DNA of 64,000 bases from Flavobacterium sp. Sd200 (GCF_009826935.1 NZ_WUMN01000002.1:558001-622000); one strand, 5' to 3'. Positions 26,289 to 36,786 are shown, counted from the first letter of the stretch. Notes: generated by a model from the letters alone, not told the origin. Program-made: numbers and translations.

Positions 26289-29060
26289 CTATCTTATCTC
26301 TTCAGTAAACGCTATTTCGGCATTCAGTATTTCGTTGATGAGCACTACAAGCTGTGTCCTGAAATTTTGGAGCATAGCAGCATCTACAACATCCTGCACT
26401 GCAGCCGATCGGTCAAAACCATCTTTAAAACTAAAGCCCATAAAACCGCTCTTCATGTTTTTAAACGATATTATACCTGCCTCCATTTCGAGTCCGTTAG
26501 CATGCTGCTCATACATAAAGGCATAGCACAACAGCTGGATTATTTTATCGTTCTTATAATCAGCCGTAAGTCCGTCCCAGTTTTTAAGCGTAACGTTATT
26601 TTTTTCTACCTTTCCGGTTTTATAATCGGTAATGCGAATGCGCCCATTGCGTTCTTCCACCCGGTCTATATTACCCGATATTACTACTGTGTAAGGCAGT
26701 GCACCGTCTGTAAGCTCCCTTCGGAACTGATGCTCCAAGAACAATACCTTAACGGCATCCCCTTCTGTAATTCCCTTTTTTTCGAGCTTTAAAAAATTAT
26801 GCACGTTGCGCTTGGCAACTTCAAAGGCCAACAGGTTGCGCCCTTTTTTAATTTCACCTTCTTTATAAACACTTACAAACTGGTTCATAACCTCGGCATC
26901 GGCAAGTGTCGCCATACTGTCTATATCCTGAGTGGTTAAAAATTTGCCTAATACAGGTTTGTACAGCTCCTCTAATGCACCGTGTATAATGGTACCCAGT
27001 GTGTTTAGGGCGATGCTCTCTTCAACCTCATCGGCCTCGCTAATGCGCAATATGCGCTGATAATAGAACTGCATTGGGTTGCGCAGATATCCGGTTAATG
27101 CCGATGGCGAAAACCCTTTTACCGTAGCAATTTCGTGCAGCCTTGCCATAACCTTTTCGGTCTTGGCAACCTCCATAGGCTCATAGGCTTTTTCGGGCAG
27201 GTGGGCATTATATATAACACTGCTGAGGTTGTGTGCTGGCTGTTTCTCTATTTCGAGCTGGGTTAAAAAACGGCTGCGCTCTCCTGCATCAAGCCCTTCG
27301 CTCTCGGTGTTATACAGCAAATACACATTTTTTGCCCGCATGAGCAGGTGGTAAAAGTGGTAACTGTAAATGGCATCCTTTTCTTTGTAGGTAGGCAGTC
27401 CGAACTCGCGTTTAACATCAAACGGTATAAATGAATTTTGTGTTTTGCCCGATGGAAACTTGCCCTCGTTCATAGAGGTAATAATAACATTTTCAAAATC
27501 AAGCACACGGCTTTCGAGCACTCCCATTACCTGCAATCCGCTCAGGGGTTCGCCTTCAAACGAAACTTCGGCAAGGTCTATTACCTGTTTGTAAATGGCA
27601 TGCAACACCGGCAGGCTGTCCATATGCGGGTGCGCTTCCTGATAGTTGGTAAGCTTGTTCAGCACTTTAAAGATGGAATATAAAAATGCCTTTGCTATTT
27701 TGTCCTCTTCGTTATCGTTGCTTAAGTAGGACTTCAGTTCCAGCATTATACTGCTAAGCCTTTGCAATATATGGCCTGCTGTGGTATCCCACCTGTCAAA
27801 AAGCAGTTTAAAGAACGGCGTGGCATTGCCCTGAATTTCAAACAGTTTAGCCAGCGAAAAGAACGTTATGTTATTACGGTTTATGGTATCTACCAGCTTC
27901 GAAGCCTTTGCATAGGGTTCTACCAACGGATGTGTGAGTATATCTAACACCTCGCGATAGTACAGTGTATAACTTTTTTCATTTCGGTTAATGGCGTTGG
28001 TATGCATTTTAAAGAGCTTTTGCACCAATATTTGCGCCGGGTTGTTGCGGCTACCATAGCCCATGGTTATGTTAAGGCTACCCACATTTGCCGGAAGGCT
28101 GTACAGCATGGGTATGAGCAGGTTTTCTTCGCCCAGCACCAGTGCGGTTTTGTCAAGACTGTGGCCGTTGTTTTGAAGCTGCTCTATAATTTCTCCTGCA
28201 ATTTTTGCCTGACCCACCGTTTTGGGCGTACCAATTATTTGTATGTTCTTAGGTTCGCTAAAGTTGTTGCTGATCCATTCAAAATCCTGAAAGGCATACT
28301 GCTTCCATTCTTTTTTAAAACGCCTTATAAAGAGCCCTGCATCGTGATAAGGGTCAGAGAGAAAGGTGTAGTCTATATCCCAGTACACTTTTGCCTGCCC
28401 TAATGAAAGCAGGTGCTGTATAATTTTTTCTTCGGCAGCATTTAAAGCATTAAAGCCTGCAAAAACAAGCGTGCCTTTATGAACGTTGCTAAAATGGTTG
28501 ATGTTGTTTACAGCCTCCCTGTATATAAGCCCCTGATAACCCACACCTTTTTGCAGCAGGTGGGCATAAAAAGTATTATAATAAGACGGCAACAGTTTCC
28601 AAAACTCCAGATAGCTTTCTATCATTGGGGTGCGCTTATCTGTATCTACAGCCCAGTGTTCTATCTCCTGAATGTTCTCCAAATAGGTTAAAACATGAGC
28701 CGAATTGAGCAGATAGCGATCTATTTCGTTAAAGTCCTGCAGGAGGGTTTTGCCCCAGTTGGCAAAGGTGTCAAACGGCTGTTGTTTTTCTTTAGGGGTA
28801 AGGCCAAGATAGGTACTGTAAAACTCAAACAGCAAATCTATGGCATCTATAGACCGAATACCCGCCACATCCTGTATAAAATCTTCTATACTGGTAATGG
28901 TAGGGGCAAACACAGTGCCCTGTATTTGCTTTTTTAAAGCCTCAAGCAAAAATATTCGTGCCCTCTTATTGGGCAATACAATGGTAATATTTGCAAGGTT
29001 ATTACCATAATCGGTTATTATCTGCGTGCTTAGCCTGTCGAGAAATGTTTGGTGTGCCAT
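26289..29060 (-). CDS. addB: AddB-like helicase-nuclease subunit (PD-(D/E)XK)
   Basis: A 923-aa protein. The N-terminal region has an inactivated helicase-like fold (ITIVLPNKRARIFLLEALKK, a degenerate Walker region), and the C-terminal ~250 residues a RecB-like nuclease with RIRITDYKTGKVEK carrying the D-Y-K catalytic triplet. With the helicase encoded at 32429-35566 it should form the AddAB/RecBCD-type end-resection complex. The two subunits are separated by ompA, kbl and a small gene. No iron-sulfur cysteine cluster was obvious by eye. Reading begins MAHQTFLDRLSTQI. A terminator separates it from ompA. Confidence 0.85.
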   Translation of the reverse strand: MAHQTFLDRLSTQIITDYGNNLANITIVLPNKRARIFLLEALKKQIQGTVFAPTITSIEDFIQDVAGIRSIDAIDLLFEFYSTYLGLTPKEKQQPFDTFANWGKTLLQDFNEIDRYLLNSAHVLTYLENIQEIEHWAVDTDKRTPMIESYLEFWKLLPSYYNTFYAHLLQKGVGYQGLIYREAVNNINHFSNVHKGTLVFAGFNALNAAEEKIIQHLLSLGQAKVYWDIDYTFLSDPYHDAGLFIRRFKKEWKQYAFQDFEWISNNFSEPKNIQIIGTPKTVGQAKIAGEIIEQLQNNGHSLDKTALVLGEENLLIPMLYSLPANVGSLNITMGYGSRNNPAQILVQKLFKMHTNAINRNEKSYTLYYREVLDILTHPLVEPYAKASKLVDTINRNNITFFSLAKLFEIQGNATPFFKLLFDRWDTTAGHILQRLSSIMLELKSYLSNDNEEDKIAKAFLYSIFKVLNKLTNYQEAHPHMDSLPVLHAIYKQVIDLAEVSFEGEPLSGLQVMGVLESRVLDFENVIITSMNEGKFPSGKTQNSFIPFDVKREFGLPTYKEKDAIYSYHFYHLLMRAKNVYLLYNTESEGLDAGERSRFLTQLEIEKQPAHNLSSVIYNAHLPEKAYEPMEVAKTEKVMARLHEIATVKGFSPSALTGYLRNPMQFYYQRILRISEADEVEESIALNTLGTIIHGALEELYKPVLGKFLTTQDIDSMATLADAEVMNQFVSVYKEGEIKKGRNLLAFEVAKRNVHNFLKLEKKGITEGDAVKVLFLEHQFRRELTDGALPYTVVISGNIDRVEERNGRIRITDYKTGKVEKNNVTLKNWDGLTADYKNDKIIQLLCYAFMYEQHANGLEMEAGIISFKNMKSGFMGFSFKDGFDRSAAVQDVVDAAMLQNFRTQLVVLINEILNAEIAFTEEIR

Positions 29061-29071
29061 GCTATAAAAAT

Positions 29072-29102
29072 AAAAAACGCCCCCGGAAATCGGAGGCGTT
29101 TT
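29072..29102 (-). terminator. ompA terminator
   Basis: AAAACGCC-c-CCG pairs with CGG-a-GGCGTTTT around the gaaat loop. It lies 27 bases past the ompA stop and before addB. On the minus strand the stem ends GGCGTTTTTTATTTTT, a typical T-run. Confidence 0.85.
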
Positions 29103-29128
29103 CTGTATTTATTTTAAAGCTTTAAAAC

Positions 29129-30520
29129 TTAGTTTGTTTTAACAAGTTTTACTTCAACCCTACGGTTTTGAGCTTTACCTTTTGCAGTTTTGTTAGATGC
29201 AATTGGTTTAGTTTCACCAAAACCTGTAGATGTTAGCCTGTCAGCAGCAATACCGTTCTCTACTAAGAAGTTTTTAACGGCAGCAGCCCTGTTCTCAGAT
29301 AAAGTTTGGTTTAGTTTGTTGCTACCATCGCTGTCAGTGTGACCTTCGATGCTGAAGCTAGCGTTTGGATATTCTTTGAATATAGCTAACATAGCAGCAA
29401 GTACCGGCATAGTTTCTTCTTTGAATGAAGCTTTACCACTGTTGAACAGGATAGTTCTTGCATACTCGTTAAGACGTTTTACAACTTCTTCAGTTACTTC
29501 AGGACAACCACGGTTAGCAGCAGTACCTTTTACTGATGGACATAGGTCATCTTTGTCAAGTACACCGTCGCCATCTGTATCTGGCCATGGGCATCCGCCG
29601 TTTTCTTTAGGACCAGCAACTGTAGGACATTTATCATCCTGATCTGCAACACCGTCGCCATCTCCGTCAGGACAACCTTTAAGTTCTTTAAGACCTGCTA
29701 CTGTAGGACAAGCGTCAGCTGCATCAGTTACACCGTCACCGTCTGTATCAGGACATCCCTGGAACTCAGCAAGACCTGCAACTTCAGGACAAGCGTCATC
29801 TTTATCAGGAATACCGTCACCGTCTGTATCAGGACATCCCTGGAATTGTTTTAGACCAGCGATTTCTGGACAAGCATCGTCTTTATCATAGATACCGTCA
29901 CCGTCTGTATCTTTACCGCCAAACCTAAAGGTTAGACCTGCAAAATGCTGCATGTGCCTTGGCACGTTAGCTTCAGCCTGATCTTCGAATGTATGTTTGT
30001 AAGTAGTTTGTACTGTAAGACCAACATTTTCTGAGAACCAGAAGTTGATACCAAGACCACCGTTAAGTGTACCGTTACCCTGCTCGTCTAACCAAGTGTA
30101 ACCACCACCAAGGTGTACATAAGGGTTAAACCAGCTTTTAGTTAAAAAGCCATACTTAACAATAGCGTCTACGCCATAGTAAGTAACATCGCCAGGGTTA
30201 GTTACTACGTACTCCTGAGTACCAGGAACGCGGCTAACCAATTTGTCTATTTTGTTTACAGATCCTGTAACACCTACTGAAAGGTTGTTGCCAATAGCCC
30301 TTGATACGTTTAAGTAAGATACTGATGGAAGAATGTTCCAGTTGTCTTTTGCATTGAAGAAGTTACCAAACTGATCTTCAAATTTAGACGCAGCACCAAA
30401 ACGGGTATCTACCGCATTAACACCAAAGGATATAGCCCAAGGGTTGTCTTCGTTCTGCGCGTGGGCGTTCAGACCCACTGCCATAAGGGCAGCAACGAAT
30501 AGTTTGTTTAGATGTTTCAT
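29129..30520 (-). CDS. OmpA family outer-membrane protein with thrombospondin-3 repeats
   Basis: A 463-aa protein. A signal peptide ([16 protein letters not shown]) ends at about residue 22. Residues 23-202 form an eight-strand type beta-barrel. Residues 204-340 have five DTDGDG.xDKDD.CP..AG calcium-binding TSP3 repeats. The C-terminal OmpA domain (about 345-463; [27 protein letters not shown]) binds peptidoglycan. It ties the outer membrane to the cell wall and resembles abundant OmpA-like proteins of Flavobacteriia. The promoter is clear and the transcript likely monocistronic with its own terminator. Confidence 0.93.
   Translation of the reverse strand: MKHLNKLFVAALMAVGLNAHAQNEDNPWAISFGVNAVDTRFGAASKFEDQFGNFFNAKDNWNILPSVSYLNVSRAIGNNLSVGVTGSVNKIDKLVSRVPGTQEYVVTNPGDVTYYGVDAIVKYGFLTKSWFNPYVHLGGGYTWLDEQGNGTLNGGLGINFWFSENVGLTVQTTYKHTFEDQAEANVPRHMQHFAGLTFRFGGKDTDGDGIYDKDDACPEIAGLKQFQGCPDTDGDGIPDKDDACPEVAGLAEFQGCPDTDGDGVTDAADACPTVAGLKELKGCPDGDGDGVADQDDKCPTVAGPKENGGCPWPDTDGDGVLDKDDLCPSVKGTAANRGCPEVTEEVVKRLNEYARTILFNSGKASFKEETMPVLAAMLAIFKEYPNASFSIEGHTDSDGSNKLNQTLSENRAAAVKNFLVENGIAADRLTSTGFGETKPIASNKTAKGKAQNRRVEVKLVKTN
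29501..29911 (-). repeat. Five tandem TSP3 repeats within the OmpA gene
   Basis: Five ~81-base units encode [20 protein letters not shown] and relatives. The fourth unit starts DGDGDG. High nucleotide similarity between units two and three suggests recent duplication. Confidence 0.9.
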
Positions 30521-30556
30521 ACTTTTTTGTTTAAATTACATATAGGTTATATGAAG

Positions 30557-30586
30557 CAAAATTACAGTGTTAAAAAATAACAGCAA
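30557..30586 (-). promoter_or_regulatory. Bacteroidetes-type promoter of the OmpA gene
   Basis: On the minus strand TTG (30586-30584) and TAATTTTG (30564-30557) are separated by 19 bases, a very close match to the flavobacterial consensus. It lies 37 bases upstream of the ATG. Confidence 0.85.
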
Positions 30587-30630
30587 AACGTTTTAGTACA
30601 AAATGTCTTACGAATCCCCCCAAAATATAG

Positions 30631-31824
30631 TTAAATTACACTTAATATTTTGCCAACCTCTATAAATGAGGCTATTGCCGCATCAAGATGATCCTTTGTA
30701 TGAGCCGCCGAAAGTTGTACTCTTATTCTTGCTTTTTCCTTTGGAACTACAGGGAAGAAAAATCCTATAACATAAATTCCGCGCTTTAAAAGTTCGTTTG
30801 CCATGTTTTGAGACAGCTTTGCATCATAAAGCATTACCGGTACAATAGCAGAATCGCCATCTATAATATCAAAGCCTGCTTTTTTCATTCCCTCTTTAAA
30901 GTAATTGGTGTTCCACTCCAGTTTATCGCGCAGGGTAGTATCTTTCTCTAAAAGCTCAAATACTTTTAACGATGCCCCTACTATTGATGGCGCAAGTGAG
31001 TTGGAAAACAAATAAGGCCTTGAACGCTGCCTTAGTATTTCGATGATCTCTTTTTTTCCTGTAGTATAGCCACCCATGGCACCTCCAAGTGCTTTGCCAA
31101 ACGTTCCGGTTATAATATCTACGCGGCCCATAACGCCTTTAGCCTCAAGTGTGCCCTTGCCTGTTGCTCCAATAAAACCTGCGGCATGGCATTCGTCTAC
31201 CATTACAAGAGCGTCATATTTATCGGCAAGGTCGCATATTTTGTCTAACGGAGCCACAAGGCCATCCATACTAAACACACCATCTGTAACAATTATCTTA
31301 AACCTATGGCCTGCCTCGTTGGCTTTTATAAGCTGCTGCTCAAGGTCGTCCATGTTGCTGTTCTCATAGCGGTAGCGGGCTGCTTTACACAAGCGCACAC
31401 CATCTATAATAGAAGCATGATTAAGGCTATCGCTGATAATTGCATCTTCTTCGCCAAGCAATGGCTCGAACACACCACCGTTTGCATCGAAAGCTGCGGC
31501 ATATAATATAGTGTCTTCGGTACCATAAAATTTAGCAACGGCTGCCTCAAGCTGTTTGTGTATATCCTGCGTTCCGCATATAAAACGAACTGATGACATA
31601 CCGAAACCGTGCGTATCAAGCGCGTCTTTTGCAGCCTGTATCACTTCGGGGTGTGATGATAGCCCAAGATAGTTATTGGCACAAAAGTTCAGTACCTTTT
31701 CGCCGGTCGTCAGGGTTATCTCGGCATCCTGCGGCGATGCTATAATGCGCTCTGTTTTGTATAAGCCGTTTTCTTTGATAGTTTCAAGTTCAGCGGCAAG
31801 GTGTTGTTTAATCTTTCCGTACAT
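30631..31824 (-). CDS. kbl: Glycine C-acetyltransferase (2-amino-3-ketobutyrate CoA ligase)
   Basis: A 397-aa PLP enzyme of the alpha-oxoamine synthase family. It cleaves 2-amino-3-ketobutyrate with CoA to glycine and acetyl-CoA in threonine breakdown. Lys244 in GTFGKALGG is the PLP lysine. [11 protein letters not shown] gives the Asp/His pair that binds the cofactor ring, and the family N-terminus [13 protein letters not shown] is intact. No tdh (threonine dehydrogenase) gene is adjacent. The alternatives 5-aminolevulinate synthase and serine palmitoyltransferase are less likely, because the substrate-loop pattern and the whole-length match favour Kbl. Confidence 0.93.
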   Translation of the reverse strand: MYGKIKQHLAAELETIKENGLYKTERIIASPQDAEITLTTGEKVLNFCANNYLGLSSHPEVIQAAKDALDTHGFGMSSVRFICGTQDIHKQLEAAVAKFYGTEDTILYAAAFDANGGVFEPLLGEEDAIISDSLNHASIIDGVRLCKAARYRYENSNMDDLEQQLIKANEAGHRFKIIVTDGVFSMDGLVAPLDKICDLADKYDALVMVDECHAAGFIGATGKGTLEAKGVMGRVDIITGTFGKALGGAMGGYTTGKKEIIEILRQRSRPYLFSNSLAPSIVGASLKVFELLEKDTTLRDKLEWNTNYFKEGMKKAGFDIIDGDSAIVPVMLYDAKLSQNMANELLKRGIYVIGFFFPVVPKEKARIRVQLSAAHTKDHLDAAIASFIEVGKILSVI

Positions 31825-31838
31825 AGTTAAAAAGTTTT

Positions 31839-31860
31839 CAGTCGCAGTCGCAGTTTTCAG
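31839..31860. repeat. Left arm of an inverted repeat around the four-helix gene
   Basis: Reads cagtcgcagtcgcagttttcag. The same CAGT/CAC word chain appears reversed at 32397-32425. Fifteen bases before the kbl start codon on the other strand. Confidence 0.8.
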
Positions 31861-31975
31861 TTTGAAACCCTAAGTATTCAGTCACATTTGCTTCAGAATT
31901 TGCAAGTGGTTGAACTTAAGTCCCCATCAATTAAAACTTAAACGCTTTGCGAAATTTATATTTAGTTGTTGTTCT

Positions 31976-32347
31976 TTATTTTATTGAGCATCCAAATCTT
32001 GCAGGATTGTTTATCATAAAATTTATAATTTTTCCCACTTCATTGTTTCGGTTGTAAAGGTCTGAATATTTTTCCTGAGAAATGTAACCGCATTTAAGAG
32101 AAAATTCTAACCACACATTAGTTTCAGAATTTTCTGCATCGCTATCAGTAAGCTTACTTATAAAATGATTCATATATCTGCGTTTTCTGTAAGCCTCGGC
32201 AATATTTGCGCAAACACTCGTTGAGGATCTTCGAATCTGATCGGTTAAAGAATATCTTTCATCAGATGGAAACGATTTCGACAATTGAAAAATTTCCATT
32301 GATAAATCAAAAGCTTTTTGATAGGCTATTAATTCCCTAAAATCCAT
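31976..32347 (-). CDS. Four-helix-bundle (S23/IVP-type) protein
   Basis: A 123-aa all-helical protein. The pattern LIAYQKAFDLSMEIF near the start, SLTDQIRRSSTSVCANIAE (about residues 33-51) and a third helix carrying the NVWLEFSLKCGYIS segment match the family once named after proteins encoded in intervening sequences of 23S rRNA genes. Its biochemical role is unknown, though copies are scattered through Bacteroidetes genomes. It lies between kbl and the AddA-like gene, enclosed by inverted-repeat arms at 31839-31860 and 32397-32425, which hints at a small mobile unit. Confidence 0.9.
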   Translation of the reverse strand: MDFRELIAYQKAFDLSMEIFQLSKSFPSDERYSLTDQIRRSSTSVCANIAEAYRKRRYMNHFISKLTDSDAENSETNVWLEFSLKCGYISQEKYSDLYNRNNEVGKIINFMINNPARFGCSIK

Positions 32348-32396
32348 GTAACATATATTTACTGTTTACTAATGTTTAAATCTATCCATCACAGCT

Positions 32397-32425
32397 CTGA
32401 AAACTGTGACTGTAAACTGCGACTG
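32397..32425. repeat. Right arm of an inverted repeat around the four-helix gene
   Basis: Reads ctgaaaactgtgactgta then aactgcgactg. Reverse complement of the left arm apart from a 7-base extra spacer of CAGT-type units. It lies 49 bases upstream of the four-helix ATG (minus strand) and three bases before the AddA-like stop codon. Confidence 0.8.
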
Positions 32426-32428
32426 CTA

Positions 32429-35400
32429 TTAAACATTCACCACCTCAATCTTTTCTCCTATATATACAATAGCTTTCTTTACAACATCAAGTCCCATTTG
32501 TTTTAATGAAAACTCGTAGCCCTGCAACTGCTTTTCGTATTTATTAAGATGCTGCCCCGTTTTATAATCCAGTAAATAGGCTTGATTGCCATTAATAGCC
32601 ACACGATCGGGTTTAATGTTTGGCATGTTGGGAGCAATAATGCTTTGCTCGTTAAATATAATATTGTCGTCAGCAAAAAACAGTTCAAGGTCAGGATGCA
32701 GCACAACAGCTTTAAGCGTTTGCTCTACCTGTTCTCTTTGCGAATGCACAATAAGGCCATTTTCTATGGCTTTAGTCAGTGCTAAATCTACATCATTGGC
32801 TGTTTTTATGTAGGACAGTATTTCGTGGGTAACGTTACCAAACTCTATGGCCTGCGCCTGAGAGTTACCCCACATTAAGGCTTCGCGCTGCGCAATTTTA
32901 ACCGCCCGCGGATTAAAATGCTCTTTTACTACCTTAATTACATGCTGCTCTTTGGTGTGTTCTTCAGCAGCCGAGAGGCGTTGCGGGCTGCCAAATTCAT
33001 ACTCTGCCACCGCGTTGTTAAACATCCCTTTATTAATAAGGTATTTTATAAAGTAAGACGACATATTATTAGTCAGCTCTCCTTTAGCAGTAAAATTACG
33101 GTTAGAGATAATATACAGTTGTTCTTCGGCACGTGTAAGCGCCACATAGAGTATGTTTATATTATCCAACAATTCTTCCTGGCTTTTTATAAAATACAGT
33201 TCGGCTGCTTTTTCGCCATATTCGGCAACGGCTTTGCTGGTATCAATAAGGGCTTTTTCTATTTTCAGGGTGTCGTCGTCCAGTTCCAGCCACATTTTGT
33301 CGCGCTGCGAGCGTGCATAATCTTCTTCAGCAAAAGGAAAGATCACTACCGGAAACTCCAGCCCCTTGCTTTTATGTATGGTCATAATGCGAACGGCATC
33401 GTTCCCTTCGGGCGAGGGGATGCTGAATTTAGAGCCATTGTTATCCCAGTATTCTAAAAAGTCGGCAATGCTGCTCAGTGTTCTAATATCCCTTTCCAGC
33501 ACAAGGTCAAGAAAATACTGCACATAACTTTGGTTGCTCTTTTGCTTAATAAACGCATCTACAATAGTTTCCACCGCTTCATACAGCGACTTTTTACGGC
33601 AGTTTTTAAACGAAATGTGTATGTTGTGTGCTGCCAAAAAGGTTTCGAGGGCATCTTCTGTAGGCTGTTCCATGCCTTCGGCAATAAAATCGTGCCTGCC
33701 AAAGTTGGTCTGGCTTGCGGCAAAATATAAAAAATGTGCCTTGGCCTCTTTGTTCTCGTTGCTTTTAAGATAGCGTAACAGGTTGATGATGAGTTTAACC
33801 TCGGTAGCATTCTCTATAAGCAATGTTTCCGACGACAGTATGGGCACGCCATTCTCTGTAAGATAATTGGCCAGCAACACCCCCGGCTGCCTTTTGCGGG
33901 TAAGCAACACAATATCTTTATATAAAAAGCCGTGGCTGCGCGCTTTGTTAATGGTAGTTAGTGTGGCAGCAAGATACAGATCGTTTTTATCTATCTCTTC
34001 AGCTTCTTCATCCTGTTCAAGTTCCGGCAGGAACGATATGTTTACATAACCGCCCGCTTTTTCATTTATTAACTGCGCACTGGCGGCATACATATCTTTA
34101 TAATCGGTATTGCCAAACTCGTTTGCAATACCGGAAAAAAACTCATTATTAAACCCAATAACCTCGCTATAGCTGCGATAGTTGGTATCGAGTTGCAGCG
34201 TGTTTTTATCAGGGTTAGAGAACGGATTAAATTCCGGTTTACCCAGTTCTATAAACTGCTCAGCCCTGCCCCCGCGCCAGCGGTAGATAGACTGCTTGGG
34301 GTCGCCTACCAGCAGCAACGAACCGGGGCCAAGCAACGGGTCTTCGCCCGCAAGGGCATTGTCTATAAGCGGAATGAGGTTATGCCACTGCATTTGCGAG
34401 GTGTCCTGAAACTCGTCTATAAAAAAGTGGCGGTAGCGCTCGCCCAACCTTTCATAAATAAAGGGCGCGGGCTGGTTTTGTATCTCTTTGTGTATAATGG
34501 CATTAAACTCTGATATCGACAATACATTCTGCTCCTCCTGTATGCGTTTAAGTTCCTGCCCTATGGAGTTTAAGAGCGAGAGTGGCGTAATATTTTTAAG
34601 GAAAGCCGTATAAAAGTTTTTACGCTCATAGTTTTTGTACACCTTTTTAAGCAGGCCGAGTAAATCGGGCAGCAGGCCTTCTATAACGTCCCTGTCTTTG
34701 GCGGTTTTGTTAATGGCAACCTCTGCCGCCTCATAATATTTTTTATGGGTAGGTTTAAGGTCGTTGTTACGTATATAATCAATATGGTTGGTAAACGTGC
34801 CACGCGAAAACGACTTTGGGTCTACACCATTGGCTTGTAAAATATCGTTCATTTGGTGACCTAACGCAATGCTTTCAGCTTCGAGTGCCTCTACGTTTTG
34901 ACGCAGCTTTTCGCGGATCAATAAAAAATCGTCGATGGTGGTGTTTTCAAACTGTGCCAGCTCATTGCGGTTATTTTCGTCTACCAGCAGGCGTCCGGTA
35001 TTAAATAGCTCATGGGTAACGTCCCAGCTTTTGTCGTTGTCGGTTTTATCTAAAGAGAAATCAACAAGCAACTGTGTAAGCACCTCATCGTCTCCCGCCT
35101 TGGCAATCACGGCATCTACGGCCTCCTGCAAAAGGCTGTCGGTTTCGAGCGACACATCAAAATTGACCGAGAGTTTAAGGTCGTGCGCAAAGGCACGGAT
35201 AACCTTGTGCGTAAAACGGTCTATGGTACTGATATCGAACGCGGCATAGTTGTGAATGATGTTTTTTATTATGGCACGCGATTTATCTTTTATTGTAGCT
35301 ATGGACAGGCCTGTTTCTGCCGCAAGGATTTTCATAAGCACAAGGCCACGCTCTGAGGTTTCGTCTTTTGCAAAGTCAGACAGGTTGAGCACAATGCGGT

Positions 35401-35566
35401 TTTTCATTTCCTCTACGGCCTTGTTGGTAAAGGTAATGGCCAGTATGCGGCGGTAGGCATCATCGGTAGGCGATTGCAGCAATATACGCAAATATTCTTT
35501 TACAAGCGTAAAGGTTTTGCCCGAACCTGCCGAGGCATTGTAGATAGAAAAGGCTGTTTTTTGCAT
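32429..35566 (-). CDS. addA: AddA-like UvrD-family helicase with C-terminal nuclease
   Basis: A 1045-aa protein. Walker A is ASAGSGKT (residues 11-18), motif II HFFIDEFQDTSQMQW, motif III VGDPKQSIYRWRGG, motif IV LDTNYRSYSEVI, motif V MTIHKSKGLEFPVVIFP and motif VI LLYVALTRAEEQLYI. The C-terminal domain carries FGNVTHEILSYI and YLLDYKTGQHL, the RecB-type nuclease residues. It pairs with the AddB-like protein in recombinational repair of double-strand ends. A TATATTTG box lies four bases upstream of the ATG, so the mRNA may be nearly leaderless. Confidence 0.9.
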   Translation of the reverse strand: MQKTAFSIYNASAGSGKTFTLVKEYLRILLQSPTDDAYRRILAITFTNKAVEEMKNRIVLNLSDFAKDETSERGLVLMKILAAETGLSIATIKDKSRAIIKNIIHNYAAFDISTIDRFTHKVIRAFAHDLKLSVNFDVSLETDSLLQEAVDAVIAKAGDDEVLTQLLVDFSLDKTDNDKSWDVTHELFNTGRLLVDENNRNELAQFENTTIDDFLLIREKLRQNVEALEAESIALGHQMNDILQANGVDPKSFSRGTFTNHIDYIRNNDLKPTHKKYYEAAEVAINKTAKDRDVIEGLLPDLLGLLKKVYKNYERKNFYTAFLKNITPLSLLNSIGQELKRIQEEQNVLSISEFNAIIHKEIQNQPAPFIYERLGERYRHFFIDEFQDTSQMQWHNLIPLIDNALAGEDPLLGPGSLLLVGDPKQSIYRWRGGRAEQFIELGKPEFNPFSNPDKNTLQLDTNYRSYSEVIGFNNEFFSGIANEFGNTDYKDMYAASAQLINEKAGGYVNISFLPELEQDEEAEEIDKNDLYLAATLTTINKARSHGFLYKDIVLLTRKRQPGVLLANYLTENGVPILSSETLLIENATEVKLIINLLRYLKSNENKEAKAHFLYFAASQTNFGRHDFIAEGMEQPTEDALETFLAAHNIHISFKNCRKKSLYEAVETIVDAFIKQKSNQSYVQYFLDLVLERDIRTLSSIADFLEYWDNNGSKFSIPSPEGNDAVRIMTIHKSKGLEFPVVIFPFAEEDYARSQRDKMWLELDDDTLKIEKALIDTSKAVAEYGEKAAELYFIKSQEELLDNINILYVALTRAEEQLYIISNRNFTAKGELTNNMSSYFIKYLINKGMFNNAVAEYEFGSPQRLSAAEEHTKEQHVIKVVKEHFNPRAVKIAQREALMWGNSQAQAIEFGNVTHEILSYIKTANDVDLALTKAIENGLIVHSQREQVEQTLKAVVLHPDLELFFADDNIIFNEQSIIAPNMPNIKPDRVAINGNQAYLLDYKTGQHLNKYEKQLQGYEFSLKQMGLDVVKKAIVYIGEKIEVVNV

Positions 35567-35671
35567 ATAACAAATATAGGGGAAAGCGGGGTGATTTTAA
35601 CTTAAGTCACGAGGGATAAAACTTATGTGTGAATAATAAATTTCAGTAAATTTGGTTATTATCTGATTGTT

Positions 35672-36613
35672 ATGAGTACAACTTTAAGACTTTTACTATC
35701 CCTGCTATGCATCATCTGTGTTGATGTCCATGCTACATCATACCCTATTTCGCCACGGCCTCTCAGAAAATTAGTTATTGAAAGTGACGCTATTATTGTT
35801 GGAAATGTAATTAAGGTTTATAAAAAGGAAACACCTAAAAAGAGAAAGAAGAACATCAGTTATACTAATTACAGTTATGCTCGTATCGTAATTTCAGAGG
35901 TTTTACAGGGTAATGTTTATAACGATACAATAGAAATTCCTTTTACCCCTAATATGGTTTGTCCTGCACCGGCAAGGTATTATGAAAAAACAACGGTGCT
36001 AGTTTTTTTAGATGTCACACAAAAAGGATATACTACGCATGCCCTATCGTATGGCGCAAAAACTTTAGACTCCGTCGGAATTAAAATTTACAAAAGCAGG
36101 ATACTTGAAATGCAGGACATCTTAAAAATATCCAACTCAACCTCACAAAAAAATGAAACAGTAGAATGGTTGGTAAAATGTTCTGAAAATCCTGTAACCT
36201 GTTGGGAAGGTGTTTTTGAGTTAAGCCCGGGGAGCGATTTTATGTCATCTTATTCACATGATACCGACCCTACTTTTGGTTCATACCTCAATGCAGCGCA
36301 AAAAGCAAAACTAAAGGAGGCATTCCTGTCTTCTTTAGATTTCAACTATCATGATTTCGGTTTATCAGACCTGGTATATAAGGAAAATCAAAAAGAAATA
36401 GACACTGTACTCCTTGAGAAACTTAAAACATTAAGCCCTAATAAATATTGGTGTGCATGGGATTTTATGGCAAGGCTCAAACATTTGAACAATTCGCCTG
36501 AAATGGAAAACCTGTTAAAAATACAGAAAGAGTTAGAATTTAAACACAATAACGAAATTGAACGAAAAAAGGTTATTGATGAGTTTGTGAGCCTTGTAGA
36601 GAAAAATCATTGA
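35672..36613 (+). CDS. Exported protein of unknown function
   Basis: A 313-aa protein with a signal peptide (TLRLLLSLLCIICVDVHA, residues 5-22). The middle has a beta-rich region (SDAIIVGNVIKVYKKE, then VISEVLQGNVYNDTIEI) that resembles small Ig-like or metal-binding domains seen in other exported Bacteroidetes proteins, with cysteines at about residues 95, 171 and 177. The C-terminal part is helical and charged. I do not recognise the family. A TAAATTTG box (35647-35654) lies 17 bases before the ATG. It stands between divergent addA and the downstream superoxide dismutase. Confidence 0.75.
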   Translation: MSTTLRLLLSLLCIICVDVHATSYPISPRPLRKLVIESDAIIVGNVIKVYKKETPKKRKKNISYTNYSYARIVISEVLQGNVYNDTIEIPFTPNMVCPAPARYYEKTTVLVFLDVTQKGYTTHALSYGAKTLDSVGIKIYKSRILEMQDILKISNSTSQKNETVEWLVKCSENPVTCWEGVFELSPGSDFMSSYSHDTDPTFGSYLNAAQKAKLKEAFLSSLDFNYHDFGLSDLVYKENQKEIDTVLLEKLKTLSPNKYWCAWDFMARLKHLNNSPEMENLLKIQKELEFKHNNEIERKKVIDEFVSLVEKNH

Positions 36614-36786
36614 TATTTTCTAAAAAGGCAACGTTATGCGCTTAAAATTTTTGTGTATAAATAAATGCCTCACAATCAATTTCTCTAATTACCCCCTCAA
36701 ATAATAACAAATTCTTATTTTTTATAAACCGTAAAATCTGTAAATTTGAATTAAAATTAATATTAATCTTTTAAACGGACTATACT

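Noticed and set aside
26217..26792. 191-aa open frame on the + strand over addB
   Set aside because: Overlaps the nuclease domain of AddB in antisense; composition (Cys, His and Tyr rich) is typical of a shadow frame.
29501..29911. Regular repeats that could suggest a CRISPR array
   Set aside because: They are 81-base in-frame coding units for thrombospondin-3 repeats of OmpA, without spacers. The BspA-type repeats at 5340-6060 are also coding. No CRISPR array or cas gene is present.
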